Assembly (NCBI RefSeq): GCF_017798165.1
Contig: NZ_CP059068.1
Coordinates: 4,836,001-4,900,000, forward strand
DNA length: 64,000 bases
From: Rhodoferax sp. AJA081-3
Lineage (GTDB): Bacteria > Pseudomonadota > Gammaproteobacteria > Burkholderiales > Burkholderiaceae_C
Reading direction: 5' to 3'
Part shown: positions 29,419-39,502 of the stretch, one piece after another
Numbering within the stretch: position 1 is the first letter of the stretch
How the letters are laid out: each line of letters starts with the position of its first letter
The notes under the pieces: model-generated
What the model saw: only the letters and a program-made list of their open reading frames with translations
Database searches by the model: none
What the model was told of the DNA's origin: nothing
Program-made: the position numbers and the translations under genes

Positions 29419-30189
29419 ATGACAGATACAGTACTCAACGTCTCCGGCGTTTCCAAACGGTTTGGTGGTTTGCAGGCGCTTAGCGATGTAGGCATCAAGA
29501 TTGAGCGCGGCCAGGTGTACGGATTGATCGGCCCCAATGGTGCCGGCAAGACGACATTCTTCAACGTGCTGACCGGCTTGTATACGCCGGACAGTGGCAG
29601 CTTTGAGCTGGCCGGCAAGACCTACCACCCCACTGCGGTGCACACCGTGGCCAAGGCTGGTATTGCCCGTACCTTCCAGAACATTCGCCTGTTTGCCGAG
29701 ATGACGGCGCTGGAGAATGTAATGGTTGGGCGCCATATCCGCACCCATTCGGGATTGATGGGGGCAATCTTCCGCACTGCAGGTTTCAAGGCCGAGGAAG
29801 CTGCGATTGCCAAGCGCTCGCAAGAGCTGCTGGACTATGTTGGCATCGGAAAATTTGCGGACTACAAGGCGCGCACTCTGAGCTACGGAGACCAGCGCCG
29901 TCTGGAGATTGCACGTGCCCTGGCAACCGATCCACAGCTGATCGCGCTGGACGAGCCGGCAGCCGGCATGAACGCCACCGAAAAGGTCATGCTGCGCGAA
30001 CTGATTGACCGTATCCGCAAAGACAACCGCACCATTTTGCTGATCGAGCACGATGTGAAGCTGGTCATGGGTTTGTGCGACCGCGTCACGGTGCTGGACT
30101 ACGGCAAGCAGATCGCCGAAGGCACACCAGCCGACGTGCAGAAAAACGAAAAAGTGATTGAAGCGTATCTGGGCACCAGCGGCCACTAG
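29419..30189 (+). CDS. livG: branched-chain amino acid ABC transporter ATP-binding protein
   Basis: A 256-residue ABC ATPase. Walker A is GPNGAGKTT, the signature region is LSYGDQRRLEIARAL, and Walker B is LIALDEPAAGMNATE. The extended insert after Walker A (ARTFQNIRLFAEMTALENVMVGRH) is typical of LivG. It begins 15 bases after livM and forms a heterodimer with LivF. Confidence 0.95.
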   Translation: MTDTVLNVSGVSKRFGGLQALSDVGIKIERGQVYGLIGPNGAGKTTFFNVLTGLYTPDSGSFELAGKTYHPTAVHTVAKAGIARTFQNIRLFAEMTALENVMVGRHIRTHSGLMGAIFRTAGFKAEEAAIAKRSQELLDYVGIGKFADYKARTLSYGDQRRLEIARALATDPQLIALDEPAAGMNATEKVMLRELIDRIRKDNRTILLIEHDVKLVMGLCDRVTVLDYGKQIAEGTPADVQKNEKVIEAYLGTSGH

Positions 30190-30211
30190 GCGGCTTCAGG
30201 AGAATAAGACA

Positions 30212-30931
30212 ATGACAACAAAGACTTTGCTCAAAGTAACCGGGTTGAAGGTTTCCTACGGCGGCATTCAGGCCGTCAAGGGTGTGGATTTTGAAGTGCA
30301 TGAAGGTGAACTGGTCTCGTTGATCGGTTCCAACGGTGCTGGCAAGACCACCACCATGAAGGCCATCACCGGCACGCAGCCCATCAACGCAGGCGATATC
30401 GAGTATCTGGGCAAGAGCATTCGCGGCCAGGGCCCATGGGACCTGGTCAAGCAGGGCCTTGCTATGGTGCCAGAAGGCCGCGGGGTTTTTACCCGCATGA
30501 CGATTGTCGAGAACCTGCAGATGGGCGCCTACATCCGCAATGACAAAGACGGCATTGCGGCGGACATGGAAAAGATGTTCACCATCTTCCCGCGTCTGCG
30601 TGAGCGCAAGGACCAACTGGCCGGGACCATGTCCGGCGGTGAGCAGCAGATGCTGGCCATGGGCCGCGCATTGATGAGCCGCCCCAAGGTGTTGTTGCTG
30701 GACGAGCCCTCCATGGGTCTGTCGCCCATCATGGTGGACAAGATTTTTGAGGTCATCAAAGACGTCTACGCCCAGGGTGTTACGGTCTTGCTGGTGGAGC
30801 AAAATGCCAGCCGTGCGCTGGGTATCGCCAACCGCGGATACGTGATGGAATCCGGCATTGTGACCATGTCGGGCAATGCGGCCGAGATGTTGACCGACCC
30901 ACGGGTGCGCGCAGCCTACCTGGGCGAGTAG
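30212..30931 (+). CDS. livF: branched-chain amino acid ABC transporter ATP-binding protein
   Basis: A 239-residue ABC ATPase. Walker A is GSNGAGKTTT, the signature is MSGGEQQMLAMGRAL, and Walker B is LLLDEPSMGLSP; MVPEGRGVFTRMTIVENLQMGAY is the LivF mark. CAGGAGA precedes the ATG at 30212. It is the last gene of the operon and is followed by an intrinsic terminator. No periplasmic binding protein gene is present beside the operon in this window. Confidence 0.95.
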   Translation: MTTKTLLKVTGLKVSYGGIQAVKGVDFEVHEGELVSLIGSNGAGKTTTMKAITGTQPINAGDIEYLGKSIRGQGPWDLVKQGLAMVPEGRGVFTRMTIVENLQMGAYIRNDKDGIAADMEKMFTIFPRLRERKDQLAGTMSGGEQQMLAMGRALMSRPKVLLLDEPSMGLSPIMVDKIFEVIKDVYAQGVTVLLVEQNASRALGIANRGYVMESGIVTMSGNAAEMLTDPRVRAAYLGE

Positions 30932-30952
30932 GCCAGACCATCTCCCAAAGAG

Positions 30953-30977
30953 AGCCACCGCTGCGGTGGCTTTTTTT
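30953..30977 (+). terminator. intrinsic terminator of livHMGF
   Basis: The stem GCCACCGC/GCGGTGGC is followed by seven T, 21 bases after the livF stop. Its T run overlaps the stop codon of the convergent reductase gene at 30976. Confidence 0.92.
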
Positions 30978-32028
30978 ATGCCTGAACCTTGTCTGCTTCC
31001 GAGGTGAAAGAATCTGCAAAAAACTCTTCTGGCGGCAGCTGGGCCCGCGCTGAAAAATCTTTCCGTGCTGATTCAATAACGATGGGTGCGCCACAGGCAT
31101 AGACCTGGTGGCCGCTGAGGTCCGGAAAATCTTCCATCACCGCGCGGTGCACAAAACCGCTACGGCCTTGCCAGTGGTCTTGCGGCGTTGCATCTGAGAC
31201 CACTGGTACATAGCGCAGATGCGGCATGGTCTGCAACTGTGCCGTGATCCAGTCTTGCATGTACAAGTCGGCGGGTCGGCGGCCACCCCAGTACAGCGTG
31301 ACGCTGCGCTCGGTGCCCAGGTGTTGCATGTGTTCGATCAGGGCCTTGATGGGTGCAAAGCCCGTGCCGGAGGCCAGCAGGATGATGGGTTTGCTGGAGT
31401 CTTCGCGCAGAAAGAACGATCCAAATGGCCCCTCGACGCGCAGGATTTCTTTCTCTTTCATCGCACCAAACACATGGTCCGTGAACTTGCCGCCTGGCAT
31501 GTGGCGGATGTGCAGTTCCATGCTGGGCCCGAGGTTGGGTGCGCTGGCCATGGAGTAGCTGCGCCTTGCGCCGTCACGCAGTATGAATTCCACATACTGC
31601 CCGGCACGGTAGGCGAAGCTGTCATTGGCGGGCAATTGCAATTGCAGCACCATCACGTCGTCTGATTTTTTGACGAGGGATATCACCCGGGTTGGCATTT
31701 TCTTGATCGGCAATGCACCCAGCTCGGTGACCTGGCGCGACTCCAGCACCAGGTCTGAATGCGCTTGGGCGCAGCAGGTTAGTACAAAACCGGCGGCTTC
31801 TTCCTCTGCACTCAGGGCCTTGAGTTGGTGGGTGCCGTGTGTGACCGTACCGGACACCAGTTTGCATTTGCAGGAGCCACAGGCGCCATCCTTGCAACCG
31901 TAGGGCAGGCCAATGCCCTGGCGTATGCCAGCCGCCAGCACGGCCTCGCCGGACGCTACGTTGAATGTGCGGCCGCTGGGTTGCACCACGACGGAAAAAA
32001 GTGCGGCGTCTGAACTACTTGCAGTCAT
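30976..32028 (-). CDS. 2Fe-2S ferredoxin--NAD(P)H reductase (CDP-6-deoxy-glucoseen reductase type)
   Basis: A 350-residue electron transfer protein in three parts. Residues 1-95 form a plant-type ferredoxin with the cluster cysteines in YGCKDGACGSCKCKL and TCCAQ. Residues 105-205 form the FAD domain (RSYSMASAPN). Residues 210-335 form the NAD domain (LLASGTGFAPIKALIEHM, YACGAP). Many beta-proteobacterial copies are named CDP-6-deoxy-delta-3,4-glucoseen reductase (AscD), but there are no dideoxysugar genes next to it, so an oxygenase reductase or general redox role is at least as likely. Confidence 0.88.
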   Translation of the reverse strand: MTASSSDAALFSVVVQPSGRTFNVASGEAVLAAGIRQGIGLPYGCKDGACGSCKCKLVSGTVTHGTHQLKALSAEEEAAGFVLTCCAQAHSDLVLESRQVTELGALPIKKMPTRVISLVKKSDDVMVLQLQLPANDSFAYRAGQYVEFILRDGARRSYSMASAPNLGPSMELHIRHMPGGKFTDHVFGAMKEKEILRVEGPFGSFFLREDSSKPIILLASGTGFAPIKALIEHMQHLGTERSVTLYWGGRRPADLYMQDWITAQLQTMPHLRYVPVVSDATPQDHWQGRSGFVHRAVMEDFPDLSGHQVYACGAPIVIESARKDFSARAQLPPEEFFADSFTSEADKVQA

Positions 32029-32074
32029 CTTGTCGGTATCCTAGGAACACTCATATTGGAACGGATCAGCGATT

Positions 32075-32986
32075 TTGCCTTCAAACCAGACTCCTCTTGG
32101 CGCCTTGCCTGCGCGATTTCGCCGTGAACGGCTGCTGATTGTCGGCTGTGGTGACGTGGGCTTGCGTGTGGCGGGTTACTTGCGCGGCAGGGTTCGACTG
32201 CTGGCGCTGACCTCGCAGCCCGAACGTATCGCCGAACTGCGGTCCCAAGGGATCACACCCTTGCTGGGCAATCTGGACACGCGCAACAGCCTGCGCAGGT
32301 TGGCAGGCCTGGCCACACGGCTGGTGCATCTCGCGCCACCGCCGTCCGAAGGCTGGGCCGATCCCAGGACACAGGCGCTGGTACGCGCGCTGCGTTTGCG
32401 CAGCCAGCCGCGCAGCGCGGTCTACGGCTCCACCAGCGGCGTCTATGGGGACTGCGGCGGTGCGCGGGTGACGGAAACCCGGGCCCTGTGCGCGGGCACA
32501 CCCAGGGCCCAAAGGCGGACCCATGCTGAGGCCAGCGTACGTTTCTGGGGGCAGGCCCGTGCGGTGCGTGCCTGCATATTACGCATACCCGGCATTTACG
32601 CCCCGGACCGTGAAGGTGGCACCCCGCGGGCGCGGCTGCTCAAAGGCACGCCGGTGTTGCTCCGGGAGGATGATGTCTACACCAACCACATCCATGCGGA
32701 TGACCTGGCGCGTGCCTGTTGTCTTGCCGTGTGGCGCGGAGCCCCCCAGCGGGTCTACAACGTCAACGACGACAGTGAGCTGCTGATGGGAGATTATTTT
32801 GATCTGGCAGCTGACCTGTATGGCCTGCCGCGACCACCCCGTATCGCCAGGGAAGGAGCTTCCACGCAATTGCCCTTGGCGTTATTGAGTTTCATGAATG
32901 AATCGCGGCGCATGGTCAACGACCGCATGAAGCGCGAGTTGCGGTTAAACCTGCACTACCCCACGGTGCGCAGTGGTCTGGGCTAG
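32075..32986 (+). CDS. NAD-dependent epimerase/dehydratase-family protein
   Basis: A 303-residue atypical short-chain dehydrogenase. RLLIVGCGDVGLRVAGYL is the Rossmann motif. YGSTSGVYGDCGG, ILRIPGIYAPDREGG and YTNHIHADDLARACCLAV match the YeeZ-like branch of extended SDR proteins. The start is a TTG at 32075, since no ATG occurs before the Rossmann strand, with AACGGA a little upstream. Substrate unknown. It is divergent from the reductase and its stop codon overlaps the end of the convergent HD-GYP gene by four bases. Confidence 0.85.
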   Translation: MPSNQTPLGALPARFRRERLLIVGCGDVGLRVAGYLRGRVRLLALTSQPERIAELRSQGITPLLGNLDTRNSLRRLAGLATRLVHLAPPPSEGWADPRTQALVRALRLRSQPRSAVYGSTSGVYGDCGGARVTETRALCAGTPRAQRRTHAEASVRFWGQARAVRACILRIPGIYAPDREGGTPRARLLKGTPVLLREDDVYTNHIHADDLARACCLAVWRGAPQRVYNVNDDSELLMGDYFDLAADLYGLPRPPRIAREGASTQLPLALLSFMNESRRMVNDRMKRELRLNLHYPTVRSGLG

Positions 32987-34548
32987 TGCCTGTTCGCGAG
33001 CGCGGTGTCTGTTTCGTCGGGATGCAACTGGCGCAAAGCGTTAAAAGCATCCAGATTCGCCAACAGCAGGTCCACCAGCGCGGGCTCGAATTGCCGGCCA
33101 CTGCCTTCGCGAATGGCGGTGGCCACCATCTCGGGCGACCACGGCTCTTTGTAACTCAATTGTGAGCCCAAGGAGTCAAACACATCGGCCAACGCGGTGA
33201 TACGCGCAGACACGGGAATGTCTGTTCCCGCCAATCCGTTGGGGTATCCACTGCCGTCCCAACGCTCGTGGTGTGACAACGCAATCTCTGCGGCCATTTT
33301 CATCAAAGGGCGGTTTGAGCGCTGCAGTATGTCCAGGCCAAACTGGGCGTGTTGTTGCATCAGCGCCCACTCTTCGGCGTTCAGTTTGCCGGGCTTGTGC
33401 AGAATGGCATCGGGTATGGCCACTTTGCCGATGTCGTGCAAGGGGGATGCATTCTGGATGAGCGCCACCTGCACTTCTGGCAAGCCGTACATGCGGGCTA
33501 GCATCTCGCAAGCCAGTGCCACCCGTTTGACGTGTGCTCCCGTTTTTTGGGTGCGGGCTTCCACCGCGTCGGCAAGTGTGTAGACCAGTTCCTTCTGCGT
33601 TTCCCGCAGGTCGTCCTGCAGGTGGATGTTTTCAAAGGTGATGGCCACACTCTGGGTATAAATTTCCAGCAGTTGTTGGTCCAACTTGCCCAACTCCATG
33701 GCATGTTTCAGGTACAGCAGGTTGCCGCCACCATTTTTGGCAGCGGAGTACAGCACATAGGCATCCTCAAAGTGCTGCCCCGCTTTTTTGGCAAATACCT
33801 CGGCAAAACGCTTTGAAACGATTTCCGGCAGGTTGGCACAGGCATCGCTTGTGCTGTACTGCACAAAATCGCCGGTTGCGGCAAGGGTTCTGGTCTCGTG
33901 TTCGCCGCTTTCGGCATTGGGCAAAATGATGCAGTACAGGGCGGACTTGTCCAGATGCAACAGCGATGTGAGCTGGTCCAACACGGCAGATGCAAAGACC
34001 GTCAGCGACTCCGCGGTTTGCACCATGGCTGTTGCGCCGAGAACCCGGGCCAGTCCATCTCTCTGGTACTCGATGATGCACAGGTCGCGGTACGCACGCA
34101 GTTTGCTGTAGAGCAGGGTGCGCAGCTTCTGAATGGTCAGGTCGGTCTTTTCTTTGTAGTCGTCAATGTCGTATTCCCGTATGACCCGGTCTTCCGGGGC
34201 CTGTCCGGGTTGGCCGGTACGCATCACCAGGCGTGTGCGGTGGTTTTCCAGCGTGTTGCGTACGTAGTGGACCAGGTCAAGACCCGCATGGTCGCTTTCC
34301 ATGACCACGTCAACAATGGCCAACGCAATATCGTCACGGGTATTGAAGATTTCGCGGCCTGCTTGGGCCGAGTGGGCGCTCAGCAACTCCAGCTCGCTGC
34401 CCTGGAACTCAAAACCCTTGAGTGCCAGACGGGTCACCGCGTGTACTTCCGCGTCATCGTCCACTAGCAGGATGCACCAAGGCTTTTTCTGCACAGCCTT
34501 TGCATTACCAGAGGGTGGGGATTCTTCTTCGGCAAAAATCAAATCCAT
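32983..34548 (-). CDS. response regulator with DUF3369 and HD-GYP domains
   Basis: A 521-residue signalling protein. Residues 20-150 form a receiver domain (ILLVDDDAEVH; phosphoacceptor Asp in AIVDVVMESD; Lys in YKEKTD). Residues 165-320 are a DUF3369 GAF-like part. Residues 330-505 are an HD-GYP domain with HDIGKVAIPD and HHERWDGSGYPNGL. HD-GYP enzymes hydrolyse cyclic di-GMP, and the required His, Asp and GYP residues are present, so it is probably active. There is no adjacent histidine kinase. It is a soluble protein (no membrane segment). Confidence 0.92.
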   Translation of the reverse strand: MDLIFAEEESPPSGNAKAVQKKPWCILLVDDDAEVHAVTRLALKGFEFQGSELELLSAHSAQAGREIFNTRDDIALAIVDVVMESDHAGLDLVHYVRNTLENHRTRLVMRTGQPGQAPEDRVIREYDIDDYKEKTDLTIQKLRTLLYSKLRAYRDLCIIEYQRDGLARVLGATAMVQTAESLTVFASAVLDQLTSLLHLDKSALYCIILPNAESGEHETRTLAATGDFVQYSTSDACANLPEIVSKRFAEVFAKKAGQHFEDAYVLYSAAKNGGGNLLYLKHAMELGKLDQQLLEIYTQSVAITFENIHLQDDLRETQKELVYTLADAVEARTQKTGAHVKRVALACEMLARMYGLPEVQVALIQNASPLHDIGKVAIPDAILHKPGKLNAEEWALMQQHAQFGLDILQRSNRPLMKMAAEIALSHHERWDGSGYPNGLAGTDIPVSARITALADVFDSLGSQLSYKEPWSPEMVATAIREGSGRQFEPALVDLLLANLDAFNALRQLHPDETDTALANRH

Positions 34549-34675
34549 GGGCAGGTCCTGCTGGTTTCAAAATGCACTGGGCTTTGCAGAAGATTCTACG
34601 CAGATTGCGCGCCAGCGGTTGCCTGCTTTTTGTCGGCTTTATGGCCGCGGCCCGGCTACATGGTGTGCGGTGGTG

Positions 34676-35368
34676 CTACGTGCGGTAAAGGCGCAGCAGC
34701 ACTTTCCAGACCAACCAACTGGTCAAGAGTGTGATGGGGCTGGCCCACAAGACATCACTCAGCCAATGTGCGCCGTCCGCCATGCGCGCAAACCCTATGG
34801 TCAGGCCACCCACCACACCGGCAACAGCCCAGGCTCTGCGGCGTTTACGGTCTATCAGCATCAGAGAGGCCAGAAAAAAGCCGCAGGCCACATGGCCGCT
34901 CACAAAAGAACAGTTGTTGTTGCACTGGTCGGTCGGGACGGCTGCGCGGGTGAATTGTTGCGTGCCACCAAATTCCTGCACCTGGTAGGGGCGCGCACGT
35001 TGCCAGTTGTCTTTGAAGCCGTTGTTTACCACCAGCCCGGGTCCCAGGGCTCCTGCCAGAACAATAAATGCCAGCGGCAACCGCCACTGTTTTCTGCTGG
35101 CATTCATGCTCGCCCACATCAACCCCCCGAGCGCCACGAACACCAGGACCCTGAAAACAGCGGGCACATACAGGTTGATCAACTCCACCCACCACCACCG
35201 AAAGACACCGTTGTGTGCATCGGGGCCTAGAAAAATGGCCGCAGCCCGCAGATCCAACGCCGTCCACGCCGTAGGCAACAGTGCCAGTCCGACACTGCCG
35301 CCCACCATCCACCAAAAGAGCGGTGGCGTCTGGCGGTTGGTCAGGGTGTTGGCAGGATCGGTGGGCAT
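34676..35368 (-). CDS. PAP2-family membrane phosphatase
   Basis: A 230-residue integral membrane protein. The three phosphatase motifs are KDNWQRARP, CSFVSGH and RMADGAHWLSDVLWA. It has five or six helices. Relatives dephosphorylate phosphatidic acid, undecaprenyl diphosphate or lipid A; which applies is open. The gap of 127 bases to the HD-GYP gene holds nothing I can support. The gene is divergent from the rfb operon. Confidence 0.92.
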   Translation of the reverse strand: MPTDPANTLTNRQTPPLFWWMVGGSVGLALLPTAWTALDLRAAAIFLGPDAHNGVFRWWWVELINLYVPAVFRVLVFVALGGLMWASMNASRKQWRLPLAFIVLAGALGPGLVVNNGFKDNWQRARPYQVQEFGGTQQFTRAAVPTDQCNNNCSFVSGHVACGFFLASLMLIDRKRRRAWAVAGVVGGLTIGFARMADGAHWLSDVLWASPITLLTSWLVWKVLLRLYRT

Positions 35369-35479
35369 GGTGCAGGGGTGTTCGCTGAAGAGGCGTGATT
35401 GTCGGTGATTTGCTCCTGCCGGCGTTGCGCCAGCGGCTTAGTCATTCGGACTACAACCGCTTACACCGTCCAGCTGCAT

Positions 35480-35509
35480 TTGAATGCGAAAATATCGGGC
35501 AGGTAATAT
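35480..35509 (+). promoter_or_regulatory. candidate promoter of rfbBDAC
   Basis: TTGAAT (35480-35485) and TAATAT (35504-35509) are 18 bases apart, 31 bases before the rfbB start. Both boxes match the consensus in four of six positions. Confidence 0.35.
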
Positions 35510-35540
35510 CTCGACTCCATTTGAACGGACCCTATCCCCC

Positions 35541-36617
35541 ATGACCATTCTTGTGACCGGCGGCGCCGGATTTATTGGCTCCAACTATGTGCTGGACTGG
35601 CTGGCCCAATCCGATGAGACCGTCGTCAACCTCGACAAACTCAGCTATGCCGGCAACCTGCAGAATCTGGCCAGCCTCCAGGACAATCCGCGCCACGTCT
35701 TTGTCAAGGGTGATATTGGCGACGCCAGCCTGGTGCCCGCCCTGCTGGCCCAGCACCAGCCCCGTGCGGTCGTCAATTTTGCCGCCGAATCCCATGTGGA
35801 CCGTTCCATCCACGGACCGGGCGAATTTGTGCAAAACAACATCGTGGGCACCTTCCAGTTGCTGGAGTCGGTGCGCAGTTACTGGGGGGCGCTGGCCGCA
35901 CCCGCCAAGAGCGATTTCCGTTTTTTGCATGTATCCACCGACGAGGTGTATGGCTCGCTGCACAAGGGTGACCCGGCCTTTACTGAAACCCACACCTACG
36001 AGCCCAACAGCCCCTACAGCGCCAGCAAGGCCGCCAGCGACCACCTGGTGCGCGCCTGGCACCACACCTACGGCCTGCCGGTGCTGACGACAAACTGCTC
36101 CAACAATTACGGCCCTTACCATTTCCCCGAAAAACTGATCCCGCTGGTCATCGTCAACGCGCTGGCCGGCAAGACCCTGCCTGTGTACGGCGACGGCCAG
36201 CAGATCCGCGACTGGCTGTATGTGAAAGACCACTGCAGCGCCATCCGCCGCGTGCTCGAAGGTGGCAAGCCCGGTGAGACCTACAACGTGGGCGGCTGGA
36301 ACGAAAAGGCCAACCTGGACATCGTGCGCACCATCTGCGGTCTGCTGGACAGCCTGAAACCCCGTGCCGACGGCAAGCCGTACGCCGACCAAATCGCCTT
36401 CGTCACCGACCGCCCAGGTCACGACCGCCGCTACGCCATCGATGCCCGCAAGATCGAGCGTGAACTGGGCTGGAAGCCGGCCGAATCGTTTGAGACCGGC
36501 ATCGCCAAGACGGTGGCATGGTACCTGTCCAACCAGGACTGGGTGGCCAATGTGCAAAGCGGTGGTTACCGCGACTGGGTGGCCACGCAATACGGCAGTG
36601 CCGCCACCGCAGCATGA
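35541..36617 (+). CDS. rfbB: dTDP-glucose 4,6-dehydratase
   Basis: A 358-residue extended SDR, second step of dTDP-L-rhamnose synthesis. [16 protein letters not shown] is the NAD motif, STDEVYGSL carries the catalytic Asp-Glu pair, and [15 protein letters not shown] is the YxxxK site. The ATG at 35541 is the family start. The stop overlaps rfbD by ATGA. The gene heads the order B-D-A-C, common in proteobacteria. The rhamnose is used in O-antigen or exopolysaccharide; no glycosyltransferase gene is in the window. Confidence 0.97.
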   Translation: MTILVTGGAGFIGSNYVLDWLAQSDETVVNLDKLSYAGNLQNLASLQDNPRHVFVKGDIGDASLVPALLAQHQPRAVVNFAAESHVDRSIHGPGEFVQNNIVGTFQLLESVRSYWGALAAPAKSDFRFLHVSTDEVYGSLHKGDPAFTETHTYEPNSPYSASKAASDHLVRAWHHTYGLPVLTTNCSNNYGPYHFPEKLIPLVIVNALAGKTLPVYGDGQQIRDWLYVKDHCSAIRRVLEGGKPGETYNVGGWNEKANLDIVRTICGLLDSLKPRADGKPYADQIAFVTDRPGHDRRYAIDARKIERELGWKPAESFETGIAKTVAWYLSNQDWVANVQSGGYRDWVATQYGSAATAA

Positions 36618-37540
36618 AGATCCTGCTATTGGGTACCGACGGCCAGGTCGGCTGGGAGTTGCAGCGCAGCCTGGCGCCATTAGGTGAACTGGTGGTGATG
36701 GGCTTGGACCGTGCCACCAACCCAGGCGGCTTGAGCGGTGATTTCACGCAATTGGATGCGCTGGCCGAGACCGTACGCACCGTGCGCCCGGACGTCATCG
36801 TGAATGCGGCTGCCCACACCGCAGTGGACAAGGCCGAGAGCGAGCCCGATTTTGCCCGCCTGCTCAACGCACTGGCTCCCGGTGTGCTGGCCGACGAAGC
36901 GCAAAAGCTGGGCGCCTGGCTGGTGCACTACAGCACCGACTATGTGTTCGACGGCAGTGGCGAGCAGCCCTGGAAAGAAGGCGACGCTACCGGCCCATTG
37001 AGTGTCTACGGCCAGACCAAACTGGAGGGTGAGCAGGCCGTGATGCGCTGCGAACGCCACCTGATCTTCCGCACCAGTTGGGTTTATGCGGCCCGTGGCG
37101 GCAACTTTGCCAAGACCATGTTGCGTCTGGCAAAGGAGCGCGAGACGCTGCAGGTCATCGACGACCAGTTTGGCGCTCCCACGGGTGCTGATTTGATTGC
37201 CGACGTGACCGCCCACGCGATCCGACAGGTGATGGTGGGCAAGGTCGGTGGCGACACCGCGCTTGCGGGCATCTACCACCTGGTTGCCAGTGGTGTCACC
37301 ACCTGGCACGCATATGCAAAACAGGTGGTAGCCCTCGCAAAATCTGCTCAGCCTGCTATCAATATAGTAGCAAATGAGATCAAGGCCGTTCCCACATCGG
37401 CTTTTCCCACACCGGCCAAGCGCCCCCACAATTCGCGGCTGGACACCACCAAGCTGCAAACCACTTTTGGCCTGCAACTGCCCCATTGGCAGGCAGGCGT
37501 TACCCGCATGTTGAACGAGATTGACTATGGCCGCAACTAA
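36614..37540 (+). CDS. rfbD: dTDP-4-dehydrorhamnose reductase
   Basis: A 308-residue SDR that performs the last step of dTDP-L-rhamnose synthesis. [18 protein letters not shown] is the NAD(P)H motif. [22 protein letters not shown] and [14 protein letters not shown] (YxxxK) are conserved. The start overlaps rfbB by ATGA, and the end overlaps rfbA by 14 bases. A family A repeat is read in frame at about residues 238-253, just before [15 protein letters not shown]. Confidence 0.96.
   Translation: MKILLLGTDGQVGWELQRSLAPLGELVVMGLDRATNPGGLSGDFTQLDALAETVRTVRPDVIVNAAAHTAVDKAESEPDFARLLNALAPGVLADEAQKLGAWLVHYSTDYVFDGSGEQPWKEGDATGPLSVYGQTKLEGEQAVMRCERHLIFRTSWVYAARGGNFAKTMLRLAKERETLQVIDDQFGAPTGADLIADVTAHAIRQVMVGKVGGDTALAGIYHLVASGVTTWHAYAKQVVALAKSAQPAINIVANEIKAVPTSAFPTPAKRPHNSRLDTTKLQTTFGLQLPHWQAGVTRMLNEIDYGRN
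37325..37372 (-). repeat. family A repeat inside rfbD, copy 6
   Basis: The plus strand reads GTGGTAGCCCTCGCAAAATC and then the palindrome CTATCAATATAGTAGC. It is translated as [16 protein letters not shown], in the same frame as copy 5. Confidence 0.7.
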
Positions 37541-38435
37541 CTCCCCAGCTTCCAACCGCAAGGGCATCATCCTGGCCGGGGGCTCCGGCACCCGCCTGCA
37601 CCCGGCCACGCTGGCCATCAGCAAGCAGTTGCTGCCGGTGTACGACAAGCCCATGATTTATTACCCGCTGAGCACGCTGCTGCTGGCCGGTATCCGCGAC
37701 ATTCTGATCATCAGCACACCGCAGGACACACCGCGTTTTACGCAGTTGCTGGGTGACGGCAGCCAGTGGGGCATCAACCTGCAGTACGCCGTGCAGCCCA
37801 GCCCGGACGGTCTGGCCCAGGCCTTCATCATTGGTGACAAGTTCATTGGCAACAACGACAGCGCCCTGGTGCTGGGCGACAATATTTTTTACGGCCATGA
37901 TCTGCAAATCCTGTTGCGCAACGCGCACCAACAGGAGAGCGGTGCCACCGTGTTTGCCTACCACGTGCACGACCCCGAACGGTACGGCGTGGTGGCGTTT
38001 GATGACAAGGGCAAGGCCCGAAGCATTGAAGAAAAGCCCGCCAAGCCCCAGAGCAACTACGCGGTGACCGGCCTGTATTTCTACGACAAACAGGTTGTCG
38101 ACATCGCCAAGGCAGTTAAGCCCAGCGCCCGTGGTGAACTGGAAATCACAGCCGTCAACCAGGCCTACCTGGACCTGGGCCAGCTGAGTGTGCAAATCAT
38201 GCAGCGCGGCTACGCCTGGCTCGACACTGGCACACACGACAGCCTGTTGGAGGCCGGTCAGTTCATAGCCACGCTGGAACGCCGTCAGGGTTTGAAGATC
38301 GCGTGCCTGGAAGAAATCTGTTGGCGCAACGGCTTCATCAACAGCGAGCAACTGGCCAAGCTGGCCCAGCCGCTGGCCAAGAACGGTTACGGTCAGTACC
38401 TGCTGGGACTGTTGAAGGAAGGCATGCACCCATGA
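37527..38435 (+). CDS. rfbA: glucose-1-phosphate thymidylyltransferase
   Basis: A 302-residue nucleotidyltransferase, first step of dTDP-rhamnose synthesis. [17 protein letters not shown] is the nucleotide loop; [22 protein letters not shown] and [19 protein letters not shown] are conserved. The ATG at 37527 overlaps the rfbD end; a TTG six bases earlier is possible. The stop overlaps the rfbC start by ATGA. The enzyme is normally inhibited by dTDP-rhamnose. Confidence 0.97.
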   Translation: MAATNSPASNRKGIILAGGSGTRLHPATLAISKQLLPVYDKPMIYYPLSTLLLAGIRDILIISTPQDTPRFTQLLGDGSQWGINLQYAVQPSPDGLAQAFIIGDKFIGNNDSALVLGDNIFYGHDLQILLRNAHQQESGATVFAYHVHDPERYGVVAFDDKGKARSIEEKPAKPQSNYAVTGLYFYDKQVVDIAKAVKPSARGELEITAVNQAYLDLGQLSVQIMQRGYAWLDTGTHDSLLEAGQFIATLERRQGLKIACLEEICWRNGFINSEQLAKLAQPLAKNGYGQYLLGLLKEGMHP

Positions 38436-38980
38436 AAGTCACTCGCACTGCAATCCCCGATGTCTGCCTGATTGAGCCACGCGTGTTTGGCGATGCGCGG
38501 GGGTTCTTCTACGAGAGCTTCAACCAGCGCGCGTTTTCAGAGGCCACCGGCGTGCAAACCGAATTTGTGCAGGACAACCATTCCCGCTCCGCGCGCGGCG
38601 TGTTGCGCGGCCTGCACTACCAGATCCAGCAGGCCCAAGGCAAGCTGGTGCGCGTGGTGGCGGGAGAGGTGTATGACGTGGCGGTGGACATTCGCCGCTC
38701 ATCCCCCACTTTTGGCAAATGGGTAGGCGCCCACCTGTCAGCCGACAACAAGGCGCAGTTCTGGGTGCCGGCGGGCTTTGCCCACGGTTTTGTGGTGCTG
38801 TCGGATACGGCCGAGTTTTTGTACAAGACCACGGACTACTACGCCCCTGAGCACGAACAGTGCATCGCGTGGAACGACGCCTTCTTGAACATCCAGTGGC
38901 CGGACCTGGGCGAGGCGCCCAAGCTGTCGGCCAAGGATGCGGCGGGCAATACCTGGGCTAACGCCAAGTTTTTTGATTGA
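38432..38980 (+). CDS. rfbC: dTDP-4-dehydrorhamnose 3,5-epimerase
   Basis: A 182-residue cupin-fold epimerase, third step of dTDP-rhamnose synthesis. [34 protein letters not shown] (with the catalytic His), [15 protein letters not shown] and [13 protein letters not shown] are the family marks. The start overlaps rfbA by ATGA. It closes the four-gene operon; the META lipoprotein gene follows after 12 bases and may be read on the same transcript. Confidence 0.97.
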   Translation: MKVTRTAIPDVCLIEPRVFGDARGFFYESFNQRAFSEATGVQTEFVQDNHSRSARGVLRGLHYQIQQAQGKLVRVVAGEVYDVAVDIRRSSPTFGKWVGAHLSADNKAQFWVPAGFAHGFVVLSDTAEFLYKTTDYYAPEHEQCIAWNDAFLNIQWPDLGEAPKLSAKDAAGNTWANAKFFD

Positions 38981-38992
38981 AGGAGCACATCC

Positions 38993-39490
38993 ATGGCATC
39001 TCCGCAATTGCGCCTGACACTGAGCTCGTTTGCAGTGGTCGCGCTCCTGAGCGCCTGTGCCGTGGCCCCTTCTGGCAAGGCCCCATCATCACCGTCCGCG
39101 TCGCCATCCACACCCTTGGCTGTACCGCCGGCTCCGGTGGCACCTGCACCGCTGGCCTTGGCTGGAACGGAATGGGCAGCCTTCGCCATCGATGGCAAAC
39201 CCGAAGTGGTGAACCCCAAGCCTAAGCTGCGTTGGCTGAGTGCCGACAAGGTGGCAGGCACCGGTGGCTGCAATGGTTTCACTGGTGCGTCGGTCTCATC
39301 CAGCCCGGGTAGCTTGGTGCTGGGTCCTTTAGCGTCCACGGGAAGGGTTTGCCTGAGCATGCCAGGCTCTCAGGAGGATCTGTTCTTCAAAGCCCTGGAG
39401 TTGACCCGCAGGGCACGGATAGAGCGTGATCAGTTGGTGCTGATGGACGAGTCCGGCAAACAGCTTGCGCGCTTCGTCAAGACAAACTGA
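38993..39490 (+). CDS. META-domain lipoprotein (HslJ-like)
   Basis: A 165-residue lipoprotein. The signal peptide ends in the lipobox LLSAC with Cys22. A Pro/Ser/Ala-rich linker (residues 25-50) precedes a META domain: GTEWAAFAIDGKPEVVNPKPKLRW, GTGGCNGFTGASV and GRVCLSMPGSQEDLFFKAL. HslJ-type META domains are envelope proteins linked to heat shock and antibiotic tolerance, and their molecular role is unclear. GAAGGAG precedes the ATG. It ends 12 bases from the convergent lipoprotein gene. Confidence 0.88.
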   Translation: MASPQLRLTLSSFAVVALLSACAVAPSGKAPSSPSASPSTPLAVPPAPVAPAPLALAGTEWAAFAIDGKPEVVNPKPKLRWLSADKVAGTGGCNGFTGASVSSSPGSLVLGPLASTGRVCLSMPGSQEDLFFKALELTRRARIERDQLVLMDESGKQLARFVKTN

Positions 39491-39502
39491 ACCGGCCCCG
39501 TA

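Noticed and set aside
34572..34688. A 38-codon frame between the HD-GYP and PAP2 genes
   Set aside because: There is no ribosome binding site and no recognisable similarity, and it overlaps the PAP2 end. Arginine-rich composition is common by chance in this GC range.
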